A stretch of 64,000 nt of DNA from Macrotis lagotis (Eukaryota; Chordata; Mammalia; Peramelemorphia; Peramelidae). Both the position numbers and the translations under genes were made by a program. The number at the start of each line of letters is the position of its first letter. The stretch's first letter is position 1. This document shows, piece by piece, positions 11,131 to 23,040 of this stretch. Location of the stretch: the NCBI RefSeq assembly GCF_037893015.1, contig NC_133666.1, positions 259,324,529-259,388,528 of the forward strand. The letters are read 5' to 3'. The notes under the pieces were generated by a model, which saw nothing but the letters and a program-made list of their open reading frames with translations, did no database searches and was not told the origin of the DNA.

Positions 11131-11659
11131 GGTATAGAAAAATTCTGGAAGAGACAGGAATATACTCTTAAAAGAAATGAAGAAATGGTTGGTCTGCATA
11201 AAAAAAAAAAACCAGATTCTGGTAGGAACTAGCCAATACAAGGGAGAGACCACAAAGACAAGTATGTGAATTCTAATATGTGAAGCTTAAAAGTAAAGTA
11301 AGCTTCCAGGGTAAAGAGGTTTCTGGGATGTCATAGAAAAATCTGGGAGAGTCAAAAGTACAGCCTGAAGAGTAAAATAAATGAAAGACAATAAAAGTGT
11401 CACAGTTTGGTTTTTTTTTCCCTAAAGATGGGAACAACAAGGAATGGAACAAATTGCTGGAATGGTCGGTCTGATTTGAACATTGACCAAGATAACCAAT
11501 TAGACCACATGTGGTCAGATTCAGATACCTATACTAACAAACTCTTCAGCTCAGTGATCAACTTGCCATCAATCTACTCATTTAAGCAGAAAGACATAGA
11601 CAATGACATCTTCAATATGCTCCTTAATTGTATTTTAATATATTGAATTTTTTAATCTG
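11131..11659. other. unassigned sequence
   Basis: Contains an open frame (11407-11646) with no recognisable motif and no splice-site support. I see no gene here. Confidence 0.4.
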
Positions 11660-12005
11660 TCAAAATTCCACTAATGAATAGAATTAGAAAATATAGAATG
11701 TTATAACTGAAAGATCTCTCAGATCACAGGATTTAGGTCCCATGTTTCCTATAATTTTGAATTCTCAGTTTCCTCTTCTATAAAAGAGTTAGACTAGATA
11801 ACACCTCTTAAGGCTCCTTTCAGCTCTAAATCTATATGTGATCAGCTAGTTCATTCCCTTCATTCCACAAGTAAAGAAAGAACCTAGGACCATAAAGGAA
11901 AAATGAATTTCCTAAGATCATTCATATAGTTAGCTAATAACAAAGTTTGAATAAGAAGTGGGGTCTCAAGGCCATTGTACTTTCCAATATACCATACTGA
12001 CTCTA
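11660..12005 (+). repeat. MIR-type fragments
   Basis: 'cagtttcctcttctataaaagagttagactagataacacctcttaaggctcctttcagctctaaatct' order (11766-11834) is a forward MIR-related 3' part. A reversed MIR-like piece follows from about 11850 to 12000. Confidence 0.5.
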
Positions 12006-12284
12006 GATGCTCTCTCTTCCCACTTGCCTGAAGAAGAGATAGTGCCTGCCTACTCCTGACCCCACATCACCACACCATGTCCTGACCTTCTTTCTAGGAA
12101 CAACTATATTTAAAGTTTTTTATCTTAGGTCCCCATCAATAAAAATAATTTTAATCTATATTACCAATATGAATATATTCATTTTTAAATTTACTACTAT
12201 ACTAATAATTATGCACAATCTTTAAAAAACAAAAAAGTCATTTTAAAAGAGCAAGATAAAAATTAAATAATACTTGATCCTAGA

Positions 12285-12705
12285 ATGCATAGGGAGCTAC
12301 TGGAATTTACTGACTAGGGGAATGATATGATCAGACCTAAACTTTAATAAAATTGTGTTGGATGGAACAGAGAAGGCAGAGACTTGGAGCAGGAAAACCA
12401 GATAGGAGGGTATTGCAATCAACCAAGTAAGAAATGATAAAAGCCTAAATTAAGGAGGAGACTTGTGAATAGAGAGAAGAGAATGAATTCAAGAAATGTG
12501 AAAGTAGAAATGACAATGTTTAACAAATGACTGGATATAAGTAAAATGTAAGAACAAAGAGACCAGAGTATAAGAGAGCACCAAGATTGTGAACAGGGTA
12601 GTGGGAAGGATGTAGTGCCCTTGACAGTAATAGGGAAGTTTAGGAAAGAGAAGCAGATTGCAGGGGTAAGATAATGCAATGAAATGTGAGCACAATCCAT
12701 CAATA
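12285..12705 (-). mobile_element. L2 LINE, ORF2 C-terminal part, inverted
   Basis: 'ggggaatgatatgatcagacct', 'gagggtattgcaatcaacc' and 'agtgcccttgacagtaatag' are the reverse of L2 coding sequence. On the minus strand PITVKGTTSFPLPCSQ (frame at 12600-12650) is the L2 'PVTVEGTTIFLP' region. Stops throughout. Confidence 0.6.
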
Positions 12706-13180
12706 TCACTCATCCTATGACTAATTCTTTTCCACCCAAAATTAAATAGAATGAGGCAGGGCTCTTATTCTCCAGTCACTACCCTGGCGCATAGAAACTG
12801 CCCTGTAGGGGATACTTGCATGATGATCTTGAAGAGGGAGTAAGTCATCTTATTTCTATTTGCAAGATGATCTTGAAGGGAGGGACTGGGTAAAGGGACA
12901 GAGGAGGTGGGTACAGGGAGAAGGGAGATTTTCCTAACAATACCTGCTGAGCTGCTACTGAAGATAAGTGGGTAGCAGATCAGTTACAGTGCCCTGAATG
13001 TCTAATACCTGGAAATAGGAAAAATGGAAACTCACACAGTAGAAAGGGTATAAGATGGGAATAATAAAGAGATAAGGATCCCCACAATTGACTACTATAA
13101 TTCACTTCCCGTCTTTTAATTGGTTGTTCATAGACTCACTACCTCAAAGGAGTAGGATTGTTTTTAAATGACACTTTAAA
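12706..13180. other. unassigned sequence
   Basis: Includes a short local repetition: 'gatgatcttgaag' at 12820-12832 and again near 12866-12878. No gene seen. Confidence 0.4.
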
Positions 13181-13880
13181 TTTTCTGCCCTTTGGAGCAA
13201 AGCTCCAGGCTTGTGACCCTAATCTGTAATCTGACACAACATAACATAACATAACTCTAACTTTGGGAGAGAAGAATTCATGCCCTAAAATTCTAGGGGA
13301 GAGTTGGCACAATAAATATTTTTGCTCTTCATATCTGTGAGGATAAGTTGAAAATAGTCAAATCTAAACAAAGAATTTCTCATGTGAAGTTATCCAAAAG
13401 TTCTTAGTCCTACTAGGAAAGAATAGTAGTGGGTTCCTCCTGTCCAGAGGTCTTTAAGGAGAGATGGCCCTCATGATTACTTGTTCAAGTTATTGTGAGA
13501 AGATTCCTATTGATGTCTCTCAAGTCTCCTGAAACTCTTATTCTGAGATACATAGTGGGATCAGTCATATTCTCTAGGACCCCAACAACATATAGGTTGG
13601 GTAAATTTTTCCTAAAATTAATCATATAGGTTAAACAAGTTCTTTTTCACAAGAGATACTGAAACTCTCCCTTGAAACTTCATTGACTAGGAAACCTGGC
13701 TCAAACATAGCTTCTGGTCAACTGAGTATAAAAGTCCACAAGATATATCTCTGAGGGCTTCTGACTATAGCTCAATAGTTTGGCCAATACTAGAATTATG
13801 TATTCAAATAAATCAGTGTGTTGTTCTCATGGAATACACTTGTCGAATACTTTTCCCCCTGCTATATCTAAGTATTAAGA
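13181..13880 (+). mobile_element. candidate solo LTR of an endogenous retrovirus
   Basis: A TATA box (TATAAAAG, 13727-13734) lies about 75 bases before AATAAA (13807-13812). The latter is followed by a GT-rich run (CAGTGTGTTGTTCTC). This U3-R-U5-like order and spacing is usual in retroviral LTRs and unusual by chance. I cannot fix the TG/CA ends, see no target-site copy, primer-binding site or gag/pol, and do not recognise the family. Confidence 0.35.
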
Positions 13881-14969
13881 GGCTTAAGTAAGCCTCTCTT
13901 GCTAACTATTGAATGACTTGTAAGTATATTATTTTGAGATGAATGAAAACCCCAAAAGACAGAATTTCTGGGTAATTAATAATCAATTTATTAATGAAAC
14001 TAGCTGGCAAGCAACAAATTGATGGTCAGTGGTTTCTCTAGGTAATCAAAAATCCCCCAATAAAGAGAACCTTAAATATCTTCCTGAAAGAGAATGCCCC
14101 AACAAGTGAAAAATCAACCGTGATTGGTGGACATTTAATTAGGAAGCAGGCTTGAAATCTTTAGTTCTTGCTGAGAATATAATCTTGAGTCTCAACAGCC
14201 TCTAGTCATCTGGACAGGGGTATACATCTCTATCCAGACCAGATTCTGTTTAGATGCTAAACAGGACTTAGGTCTCCAGGTTGGGTGGGGTCCCACCCAA
14301 GACTGAAGAGTAAGTTTCTTGAGGGCTGGGAGTAACTTCATCAGTCAGTCACCTTCTTCAGAGACTGGCTTTAATCAGAGCTGGGCCTTAATGAGGAAAT
14401 AGAAGGAGAAAAACCTGAACCACAAATCAATAGGTATTAATATGATAGTATCATAATAATTACTTTCAATTTTATTTCAGATTCAGCTTAAACTCTCATG
14501 AGATGAGTCTGAATCAGACAGAACCCATGACACATAATCATAGCAACAAGATATATAGATTTCTATTCCTTGCCAGATTAAGAGAATATTTGTCAGCAGA
14601 ATTTATCAACATTTTCTATTCCATAAAGCAGGGATGGGGAACTTTTTTTTCTTCCAAAGGTCATTTGGATAATTATAACATCTTTCATGGACCATACAAA
14701 ATTATCAACTTAAAAATCCTAACCCTATAAAGTTCCTAGATTTATTGAATTCCAAGTCCTGTTTGTGGTTGCCTTTGGCAGCACCAGACTAAATGATTTC
14801 ACAGAACTTATATTGCCAGCAGACTGGAGTTTCCCTGACCCTGTCATGAAGGAGGAGATATGTGCCCTGGTGGTTGTGAGGCTTTAGATGGTCATTCATT
14901 GCAGCGACCATACTTTGCTTCATTTCTTTCTTAACCAACACTGAATGGGCATTAAAGACCTGAACTTAA
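13881..14969. other. unassigned sequence
   Basis: About 1.1 kb without a recognised gene. The first 500 bases may belong with the candidate LTR. 'gcagggatggggaac' at 14629-14643 resembles a hAT-type transposon terminus, but no partner end was found. Confidence 0.3.
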
Positions 14970-15130
14970 AAAGGCCAAGGTCTCCAGGGCCATCTCTAGT
15001 ATTCATGATCTATATTTTGCTATTGGATCCAGATGACTTCAGAGGAGAAAATGAAGTTGGTGGCACTTGCATGTCAGAGGATCACCTCCCTGATGTCATG
15101 GTCCTCCTAGAGAATAAAGAAACAACGACC
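14970..15130 (+). mobile_element. RTE-derived SINE (RTESINE-like), 3' part
   Basis: 'ccagatgacttcagaggagaaaatgaagtt' followed by 'ctccctgatgtcatggtcctcct' is the diagnostic 3' half of the SINE type seen complete at 26.25 kb. Confidence 0.7.
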
Positions 15131-15203
15131 TAGGAAGAGGGGTTGCTATCTGCACTGGTGAAGAGAGGTTCAATGTTGGGAGTTCTTCATACCAAGGAAA
15201 TCT

Positions 15204-15250
<47 letters not shown>
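15204..15250 (+). repeat. (CA)n microsatellite
   Basis: About 23 uninterrupted CA units, with further CACA words just after. Likely polymorphic in length. Confidence 0.97.
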
Positions 15251-15252
<2 letters not shown>

Positions 15253-15594
15253 TCACACATGCACCTATGATTTCATAGGAGTGAATAATCAGGTAATAAT
15301 ATCTAATGATGAAGCTCATACCTCCTCAGTCCTTTAGCAGCAGTTTTCAGGATTTGCTATAACTAAAAATTAATCATAATCTTTACTTTTTGACTAACAT
15401 TCTATTCATTAAGTCTCTATACATTAGTACAGATATGCATTCTCAGCAAGAGAGTATACTTGAAACCTTTCTAGCTCAATTATATTTGCTAGAGCTTGTA
15501 CTTTACTAGTCTAGGCTTTGAGAAGTCAGTTATCTCCTTGCCATAATGAAATAAAAGAAGCAAACTTTAGTGAATTAGTAAATGAATGAACAAT
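15251..15594. other. unassigned sequence
   Basis: No gene, RNA or repeat recognised. Confidence 0.4.
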
Positions 15595-15720
15595 TGTATG
15601 AATCAAGAAAGCTTTTATTAATTATTTACTATAATCCAAGTGTTGGAAATATTGACAGAAAAACTAGAAAGTGTCAGATTTCAAGGAGCTTACATTATGA
15701 TACAAGACAAAACTTACTAG
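15595..15720 (-). repeat. L2 LINE 3' end, inverted
   Basis: 'agcttttattaattatttact' through 'caaggagcttacattatga' is the reverse of an L2 3' end. Confidence 0.5.
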
Positions 15721-16109
15721 CCATTAGCTAGGGTTATTTTTGTCCCTAAATTAGTGATTATTTGACTCTCAGTTCCTGCATAATGGCTTTGGGGTCAGCC
15801 TTAAAGCAGACAAGGTTGATGACCTGGAGAGCACTGCTTCTCCCTGATGTTCTTGGGTTTAAGATCCTTGGCTATGTTCAGTGTTGTTTGAGAGGAGATA
15901 CTGATAAAAATAGTAAGAGTTATATGGCCTGTCCGGCATATGCTCTTTCCCTTAAGCTGCTTAGCTGAACACATACTTTTTCCCTGAAAAATAGCTATCC
16001 TGTAATATCACCTGCAATGTTCACCATTACCATTACTATTCGAAATTAATAGTTACAATAATATTTTAATCATCCTTTAAGAGAATTTTCCTAGTAATAA
16101 CCCTTTGAA
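15721..16109. other. unassigned sequence
   Basis: No gene recognised; includes a short ATTATTA-rich patch after 16100. Confidence 0.35.
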
Positions 16110-16890
16110 AAAGTAATAATAATAATAGTAGCAGATATTTATATCTGTAGCTCCCAGAGATTTACAAAGTATCTTATAAGAAAATGTTCATAAAATAATG
16201 TATTAAGCAAACTGACAAAGATGCCAAAAGACAGGAAAAAGTTGGAAAGATTAGGAAGAGATAGGAGCACTAATGCACTATGGAGCAATGACTGACTTTG
16301 ACCATTCTTGGAAGCAATATGGAATTATGCATAGAAAGTAACTAAAATGTCCACACCTTTTGACCCAGAGATTCCATGAGTAAGCATGTACCCAGTGAAG
16401 TCATCAACAGAAAGAAAGACTTCATTTACATCTAAAATATTTGTAGTAGCCCTTTCTGTAGTAGTAAAGGGCTGGAAACAAAATGGATGCTCATAGTTTA
16501 GGAAATAGTTAAACAAATTATGATATATATATAAATATAATAAAATGTTACTGAATCCTAAGAAATGACATGTATAATGAGTACAGTCAAAGAAAGTCTG
16601 GCATGAACAAATACAAAGTAAAGTAGCAGAATAAGGAAAACAATATGCACAATGATTTCAACCAACATAAAAGGAAAGAACAACCTCCTCAAAACAACTG
16701 AAACTAAAAAATGTAAAATTATAAAGACCAAGAAATGAGAAGATACCTCCTCCAACTTGTGTTCAGAGGTCAGGATATATGGAAAGGACCATTGCATATA
16801 ATATAAGATTTGCTCAATGTAATTATTTGATTTGTTTATTTTTATCTTCTTCCTTCTTTTCTTTCTTAAAAAAAAATTCAAGTGTAGGAA
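16110..16890 (+). mobile_element. old L1-like 3' region
   Basis: Forward order 'caccttttgacccagagattcca', 'aaatatttgtagtagccctttctgtagtagt', 'aggaaatagttaaacaaattatga', 'gaaaacaatatgcacaatg', ending with a T-rich stretch. It is the same older L1-type sequence as at 50.65-51.48 kb, more diverged than the copy at 20.1 kb. Confidence 0.55.
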
Positions 16891-17784
16891 TGGTGCTTGC
16901 CATTTTGCTCATATGGATTATGTGTGCCCAGAGGGGACTTAAAGAATGAAAGAATAGACATCTCTACAATCTCTTCCTCATCTCTTTTCCAAGGAGACTT
17001 TGATTCCTGTCAGGAAAGGAAGCAGGATGTTAGGGCCAAAATTAGCCATTCCCTTTTCCTCTGAGATAGGGACACCAGAAGAGACTTGTACCTATGTGAT
17101 TCCTTAAATAATGTTCATTTAGAGAAAGTAAATTTTATCTTCAAGCTGTTCTCCTGCTCTCTAACCCTATATTGGGAAAGAGAGCCCCATGCTATATATC
17201 CAAGGCTTGACTCACTTCTCACCAGATGCCAGCTCCACAACAAACATAGCTAGCAATTAGCATCCAAACACTCAGTAAAACAGAAAACAAAGAATATATA
17301 GGTGAACATATACTAGACAATATAGAGTGAAGAATCTCTACACTGGGAGCAAGGAAACCTAGCTCAACTGAGAGCCTTAAATCTCACCCAAGAGGAAATT
17401 CCCTAAATTTCTAGTATAATAAACTAGGAATAAGGACATGATGGAAGTGCTAGCTCCTCTACATGAGGGTTCCTCTCAGAGTCTTTCTCCTCCAGGCACC
17501 AATATGGTGTATGACTTCTCTCTCCAAACTGAAAACCAGAAGACCAAATATTCTCTTCTCTTTAGTTCTCATCAACTCATCCCTCACACAGGTGAAAATC
17601 ATTAAGTAATAATCTCTACTAATGAGCAAAATTCAATATAAATGTCTATTTGAGCAAAGAATAACACAGAGAAAGTTTTCTGGAAGGGATTAAAAATAAA
17701 AGATCAATAAAAATATGTTTTTCTAAAAAAAGAGAGTGTGTTGTCTACATTCTCAAATGAAATATAAAAAGTAATTCAAGATTA
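16891..17784. other. unassigned sequence
   Basis: About 890 bases without a recognised gene or repeat. Confidence 0.4.
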
Positions 17785-17930
17785 TTATCACCTCTTGACA
17801 AAGAAATTGAGGACCACATAAGTTGAATGATTTGCCCATAGTCACTCAGTGTCAAAGTTGAGATTCAGACTTAGATTCCTGATTCTGAGTTCAATTCTCT
17901 TCCCATTGCACCTCACTGTTTCTTAAGATG
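17785..17930 (-). repeat. MIR-type SINE fragment
   Basis: 'aaagaaattgaggaccacat', 'gatttgcccatagtcactcagtg', and 'ttctcttcccattgcacctcac' are reversed MIR. Confidence 0.6.
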
Positions 17931-19210
17931 TCTCCATAAAGTTATGCCTAAATCTATCAATCAAACACTCCACTATATTATTTTGACTACAATCGAAATG
18001 ATGAGCCACAGATTCTATCATCCTTCATCAGAAAAGTTTTCACTGAGCACTCCTCACAAGTTTAAAAGGACTAGTCCTGCAATTTCATTAGTGAAGGTAA
18101 TCCCAGAAAGGAAACTCCTATCAAGAAAGGTCAGTGCTGCCTCTGCAACCTGTAGACTTAGAGAATTTTCCAGAGCACCAATAAATTGGATCAGCAGGGT
18201 CAACACAGCCTGTATGTACTAAGGGCTCAGGTCTTCAACTCAGGTCTTCTTGGATGCAAGGCAGGATCTATATTACTCCACAGTGGTTTTTGTAAACACT
18301 CATAACACAGAATTTTCAACAATAAGATGGAAAAGTTTTTTTCTTCATGTGATTCCTCAATACTCTAAGCAAAGGTTGAAGGAACTGGAGTGGGGAGTGA
18401 GATTATAGATATGGGAAAATGAAAATGGAAAAAACTGAATGACAAAATAAAAAGGAAAGGGAATATCCCAATTTTGTCCAGAATTATCCCTGGAAATAAT
18501 CCAAAAGCAGTTTTGCTTGCTCAGGAAAACTTCTTGATTTAGCCATTATAAGACTGATGGGCTTTGCTCTCTGCAGCTCATTTTTAAATTAGTGGCTGTC
18601 AACATGCTAAATGTTAAAAATGGTTTCCCCTCAATATTTGCTAGACTTTAAAATATGATTCTATAAGGGTACTGCCACCTCTACCACCCCCTCAGTGTCA
18701 TTTCCAAGGTGAAGTTGGCATAATTAGACCTTTGCAGATGATCCATGATTCTACCCTGAGGTCTTAAGAGTGTAGAGATTGTTGAAGGGGAATTAGACTC
18801 TTTCAAAATGCTTGTCAGATAATTAGCTTCTTGAGTAAAAGATATCCTGTGATATCTTGAAATTTCTTCCCTTCCACCATTTCTGAATATTCCTACTTCC
18901 TATATTTTTTCCAGTTTAACCAATCCAGATCTCTGAGGTCTTTGCTTCAGTGTCTAACAGATAATATCAACCCCCCTTTTTTTTGGTGGGAGAGGCTCCA
19001 GCCCAGAATCAAAAATATATTCATGGACTAAACTTTCATCCTTTCCTAGACAAGTATTTGTTGGGGAAAAAAATGAAAGAAAACCAATTCTATGAACTCT
19101 GATGTGATGGAATTCCCCTCTTATGGCTGCCCCAAAGTACATTGTACTCATTGTTTTCATCTCTGTGTTCTACAAAGTCTCATTGTCATGGACTCTGGTC
19201 TACTAGATGA
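17931..19210. other. unassigned sequence
   Basis: About 1.3 kb with no repeat, exon or RNA gene that I recognise. The open frames here (17944-18222 on plus, 18954-19160 on minus) show no motif or splice support. Confidence 0.4.
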
Positions 19211-19390
19211 TCTTCAGTTCAGTTAAACAAACATTCAAACATTTACTAAGTAACCTATTCAATGCAAATCATGATAGACATAGAACTAACATGAAAGTCA
19301 GGAAGATAGGTTCAAGTTCTGTCTCTGACACACACACTGGCTGTGTGACATTGGGCCAACTTCCATAACCTCCCAGTACCTTCGAGCAAT
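19211..19390. repeat. L2 3' end fragment (minus) then SINE fragment (plus)
   Basis: 19215-19285 resembles a reversed L2 3' end. 19290-19390 ('aagtcaggaagataggttcaag', 'tggctgtgtgacattgggc') is a forward tRNA-derived SINE middle. Confidence 0.5.
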
Positions 19391-19399
19391 TCTCTAATC

Positions 19400-19560
19400 T
19401 TTAATATTTTATTCATTCATTCATTCATTTGCATGATATTATAGTAGTTTGTGAATTTCTTAAGGGCAAGGATTATCTTTTGCCTCTTTTTTTGTATCCC
19501 CAGCTAATGTGTGGCATATTCTAGGCACTTAATAAATGCTTATTAGTTGATGGTAGCTGG
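19400..19560 (+). repeat. L2 LINE 3' end
   Basis: 'ttcttaagggcaaggattatc', 'tttgtatccccagctaatgtgtggca' and 'aggcacttaataaatgctta' are the classic L2 3' terminus. A short ATTC tetranucleotide run (19409-19428) precedes it. Confidence 0.7.
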
Positions 19561-19599
19561 GTGACAAAGTAGTACAATGAATGGATATAGTTCTTTAGT

Positions 19600-20010
19600 C
19601 AAAAAGTAAGTCCTTCCTCCAGTAATTGGCGTCATTAGGTTTATTGAATACTGTGTTACCATGTTTTTTGCTTTTATAAGTTTTATATGCTTTTATATAT
19701 CTGTTCTGCTAATTCATCTGTTTTTAACCTAATATCTAATTTATCTAATATAAGTTGCGATCTGAGACTGCTTGATCCCCTTCCTTCCCACTTTATTTTT
19801 TCATTATTATCCTTGAGATCTTGGCCTCTTGTTCTCCCATATGTGTTTCATTATTATTTTCCCTAACTCTGTAAAATATTCCTTTGGTTGTTTGATCAGT
19901 ACATTACTGAATAAGTAAATTAATTTAATATTTTCTTTGTTATATAGGTATTCCCCATGAGGAATTAATGCTTCTCCAATTACTTGAATCTTCTGATTCT
20001 TTTCCTTGTT
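19600..20010 (-). mobile_element. L1 ORF2 piece, inverted (5' part of a twin-primed L1)
   Basis: Plus strand carries reversed L1 ORF2: 'ttgatcagtacattactgaataagtaaattaattt' region (19894-19926) and 'ccccatgaggaattaatgcttctcc'. It abuts the plus-strand L1 3' end that begins near 20060. The inverted-upstream/forward-downstream order is that of a twin-priming insertion. Confidence 0.65.
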
Positions 20011-20054
20011 ATCTTAATTCTTGGTTACACAGCACTATAATTTCAACTCTTTAG

Positions 20055-20895
20055 ATTGTTATTGGATTGGCTAATAGGACAGAAAGGGAAAATGACAAAT
20101 GTTGGAAGGGATGTAGGGAAATTGAGACATTGATACACTGTTGGAGAAGTTGTGAAATGATTCAACAATTATGTAAAGTAATTTGAAACTATGCCCAAAG
20201 GGCTATAAAAACCATGCCTACCCTTTGGCATAACAGTGCCACTGCTAGGTCCATATTCCAGAAGAGATGAAATACAGAAAGAAAAGAGTCTATATGTATA
20301 GCAGTATTTACAGCAGTTCTTTCCAGGTGGCAAGGAGCTGGAGATTGAGGGGATGCCTGGTGGTTGGGGAATAATTGAACAAATTGTGGTATGTGATTGA
20401 GATGAAATACTGTTCTGCTATAGAAATGATGAACAGGGTACTCTCAGTTAAAAAAAAAAAACCTTACATGAGTAGATGCAATGGGAAATATACTTTATGC
20501 AAAGTAACAACAATGTTGCAGAATGATCAACTGGGAATGACCTTCCCTTTCTCAGAAATGCTGTGACCCAAGAGAACTGATGTACTTATGATAAAGAAGA
20601 CTATCCCCCCCAAAGACAGAGCAGATGGTGTCTATATACAAATTGAAGCATTCTGCTTTATTCACTTTATTTTTCTTGAGGTTTCTCTTTATTGGGGGAG
20701 AGGGTGTTATGTTTACTTTTATAACATGACTTTTGTAGTAATGTTTTCCATGACTACACATTTTTAACTTATACCAAATAACTTGCTTTCTCAATTAGAG
20801 GGAGTAGGGTGGGAGGAAGTAAGAGAATTTGAAACTCGAGATTTTGGAACTCAAGGTTTTAGAAGTGAATGTTGAAATTAAATTAAATTTTTAAA
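20055..20895 (+). mobile_element. L1 LINE 3' end
   Basis: Forward L1 tail: 'gacaaatgttggaagggatg', 'gcccaaagggctataaaa', 'gtatttacagcagttc', 'aattgaacaaattgtggta', then a 3' UTR with TTTCTTGAGGTTTCTCTTTA and an end at 'gttgaaattaaattaaattttt'. Same family as 1-1352. Confidence 0.8.
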
Positions 20896-20904
20896 AATAT
20901 TTAG

Positions 20905-21190
20905 GTTGAATTTCTTTTGCATTTATCCCCTTCTCTCTAGTCACATAGCTGCCACTATTATCACCTCTTACTTGGATTATTGCAATAACCTCCAACTAGC
21001 CTCCCTGCCTCATGTCTATTCTTCATTCACCACCAAGTGCCAGACTGATATTTCTAAAGCACAGGTCTGACCATGCTTTCTCTCTGCTCAATAAACTTCA
21101 ATGACTTTCTATTGGCTTCTAGGATAGAAGACAAACTTATTTTTGAATTTGAAGTCCTACATACTTCTAAAGAAATGGGACAAATTAATA
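20905..21190 (+). mobile_element. L2 LINE fragment, end of ORF2
   Basis: 'acttggattattgcaataacctccaactagcctccctgcct' (20969-21009) and 'ctgatatttctaaagcacaggtctgaccatg' are the classic L2 ORF2 C-terminal region, forward. Confidence 0.75.
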
Positions 21191-21400
21191 TACAATAAAA
21201 ATAATAAAATTGCTTTATGTCTTGCAAAGCACTTAACATAAATTATCTCACTTATTCTTCATAAGAACCTTGTGAGGTATGTAACAAGAATATTATTATA
21301 CCTATTATAAAGATGGGGAAAATGAAGTTCAGAGAGGACAAGGGTCTTGTTTAAGTTTATACAGCTGGAAAATAGAATAAATAAAATTTGAACACAGGTC
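21191..21400 (-). repeat. MIR-type SINE, inverted
   Basis: 'gcaaagcacttaacataaattatctcac', 'aagatggggaaaatgaagttcagagagg' and 'tacagctggaa' are the reverse of MIR. Confidence 0.6.
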
Positions 21401-22260
21401 CTAACTGCCCTGCAGGAATTCCCTTTTTCCTAGCTATACTCATTTCCCTTTCCCTCTCTGTCTCCCCTATCAACCCATCATCTACAAAACTATTTTTGAA
21501 AAGTAATAATCAGTTTGTTTTGTTTTGGAAATATAGACAAAGCTTGCAGGAACACAGAAGAGTACAGACTGTCCCTGGTCAGCTTCTTTACTGCAGTCTG
21601 TTTTGGGGATTGAAATCTTTAATGATACATCAAGAATAGAAAATGATGAAGGCAAAGTTTATCTCGAAGGTCTTCCCCTTCACATTCCATGTTTTTCGCC
21701 TTGCTTTCCATTTGGATGTGCAGTAACTTCTTAATAACCACCACCACTATCACCCCTTATCTAAGCCAGTTTTCAGAAAAGGACCTGAGATCATTCATTA
21801 GTTCCTTAGTGTGAATTTAAATCCAAGTTAGTCTCTTATTAAGAGACTTGCACTTTAAGGCAGAGCTTTAATTATAAGTTCTTCCTCTATTAAAAAACAA
21901 TTCCAATTCAATAAGCATAAGGGAGAGTAGGGAAATCACACCAAGGAATATCTTGAAGCAGTATCTTTGCCTTAATACCAAATTATGGCAGATCTTCAGT
22001 TCTAGGTAACCATAGAAAAATCAACAAAGGAAAACTGACTTTATTCTCATGTTCCTCACCTTCCACATTTGCTTGAACTTCTCTTCCAGAGTTGAATTCT
22101 TGTTTATTTCTTTTGTTGGGTCATTGAATCATACATTTATCACCAAAGGGGACAATTAATCTGCTCAGTTTTGGAACTCCCAACCCGGGAATGAATTATC
22201 TTGATTGATAAAAAAAAAAATGAATATGAACTCACTATATCTAATTGGTCTTAGACTAGA
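21401..22260. other. unassigned sequence
   Basis: About 860 bases with no gene or repeat recognised. Confidence 0.4.
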
Positions 22261-22595
22261 CCATGCTTCAAATTTCCTCCCTGTCCATCAGGGGCTTCCT
22301 TGTCATTTACTTGCTGCCACACATGTACCTATCATCTCTGAACCCCACTCCTTTTTCCATCTCTTGCTCTGGACATAGTAATCAAATCAAGATTACCTTG
22401 TTTTCAGAAAGGGCAAGTCATAAGGATCTACTCACTATTTCTGTACTACATAAATCAAAATTTCCTTTTCTGGATACTACCCCCCTGTTTATGCTTCCTT
22501 CCTCTTTTTTAAATATAAACTCATTGATGGCAGGAGCTATCTCACATTTGAATTTGTATTTACATCACTTAGCACAGAAGAGAAGCAACCCCATC
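22261..22595 (+). repeat. probable L2 LINE 3' end
   Basis: Only the end is clear: 'taaactcattgatggcaggagctatctcacatttgaatttgtatttacatcacttagcacag' (22518-22577) follows the L2 3' order. The first 250 bases are a weaker match. The 134-residue open frame here is not a gene. Confidence 0.45.
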
Positions 22596-23040
22596 CATCC
22601 AAGAACTGTTATGCAAGCTGTTTCTGAGTATGACAGTAGACATTTAGTCCCAAAGTATGAGTTGTGAGTTGTTCTGGGCTTTTGCAAATCCCATTACAGT
22701 ATCTCCAAGCGACGATTTGGTAAATTAGTTCCCCTTTACCCCCACCCCCTCCAAGAATATACACACTGCTAGAAGAGCATATCCCTGCTTTATGGATGAG
22801 ATGTTATGCTTTAAGTATTCCTGTTTTGCCTTATTTTTCATAAATGTTTCTGATTGAGTTAATGATTTCTTCTTACCTGATTTTTTAAATGAGGAGCACA
22901 ACAATGAGGGTTCAAGAGCTACAGTTATTAGAAGAATTAGTTCTCCACATCAGGGATTCCCCAAGAATCTGACATCAAATGAAGTAGTATGACATTCCCT
23001 AAATAAAACCTCCTACCTCTTGCCAGAGTAAGTGCATATT
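22596..23040. other. unassigned sequence
   Basis: No gene recognised; includes a C-rich patch at 22738-22755. Confidence 0.4.

Noticed and set aside
14629-14940. Start of a hAT-type DNA transposon (GCAGGGATGGGGAAC)
   Set aside because: Only one terminus-like word; no matching inverted end or 8-bp target copy found.
22263-22667. 134-residue plus-strand open frame
   Set aside because: Ends inside an L2 3' end; no recognisable domain and no start or splice context.
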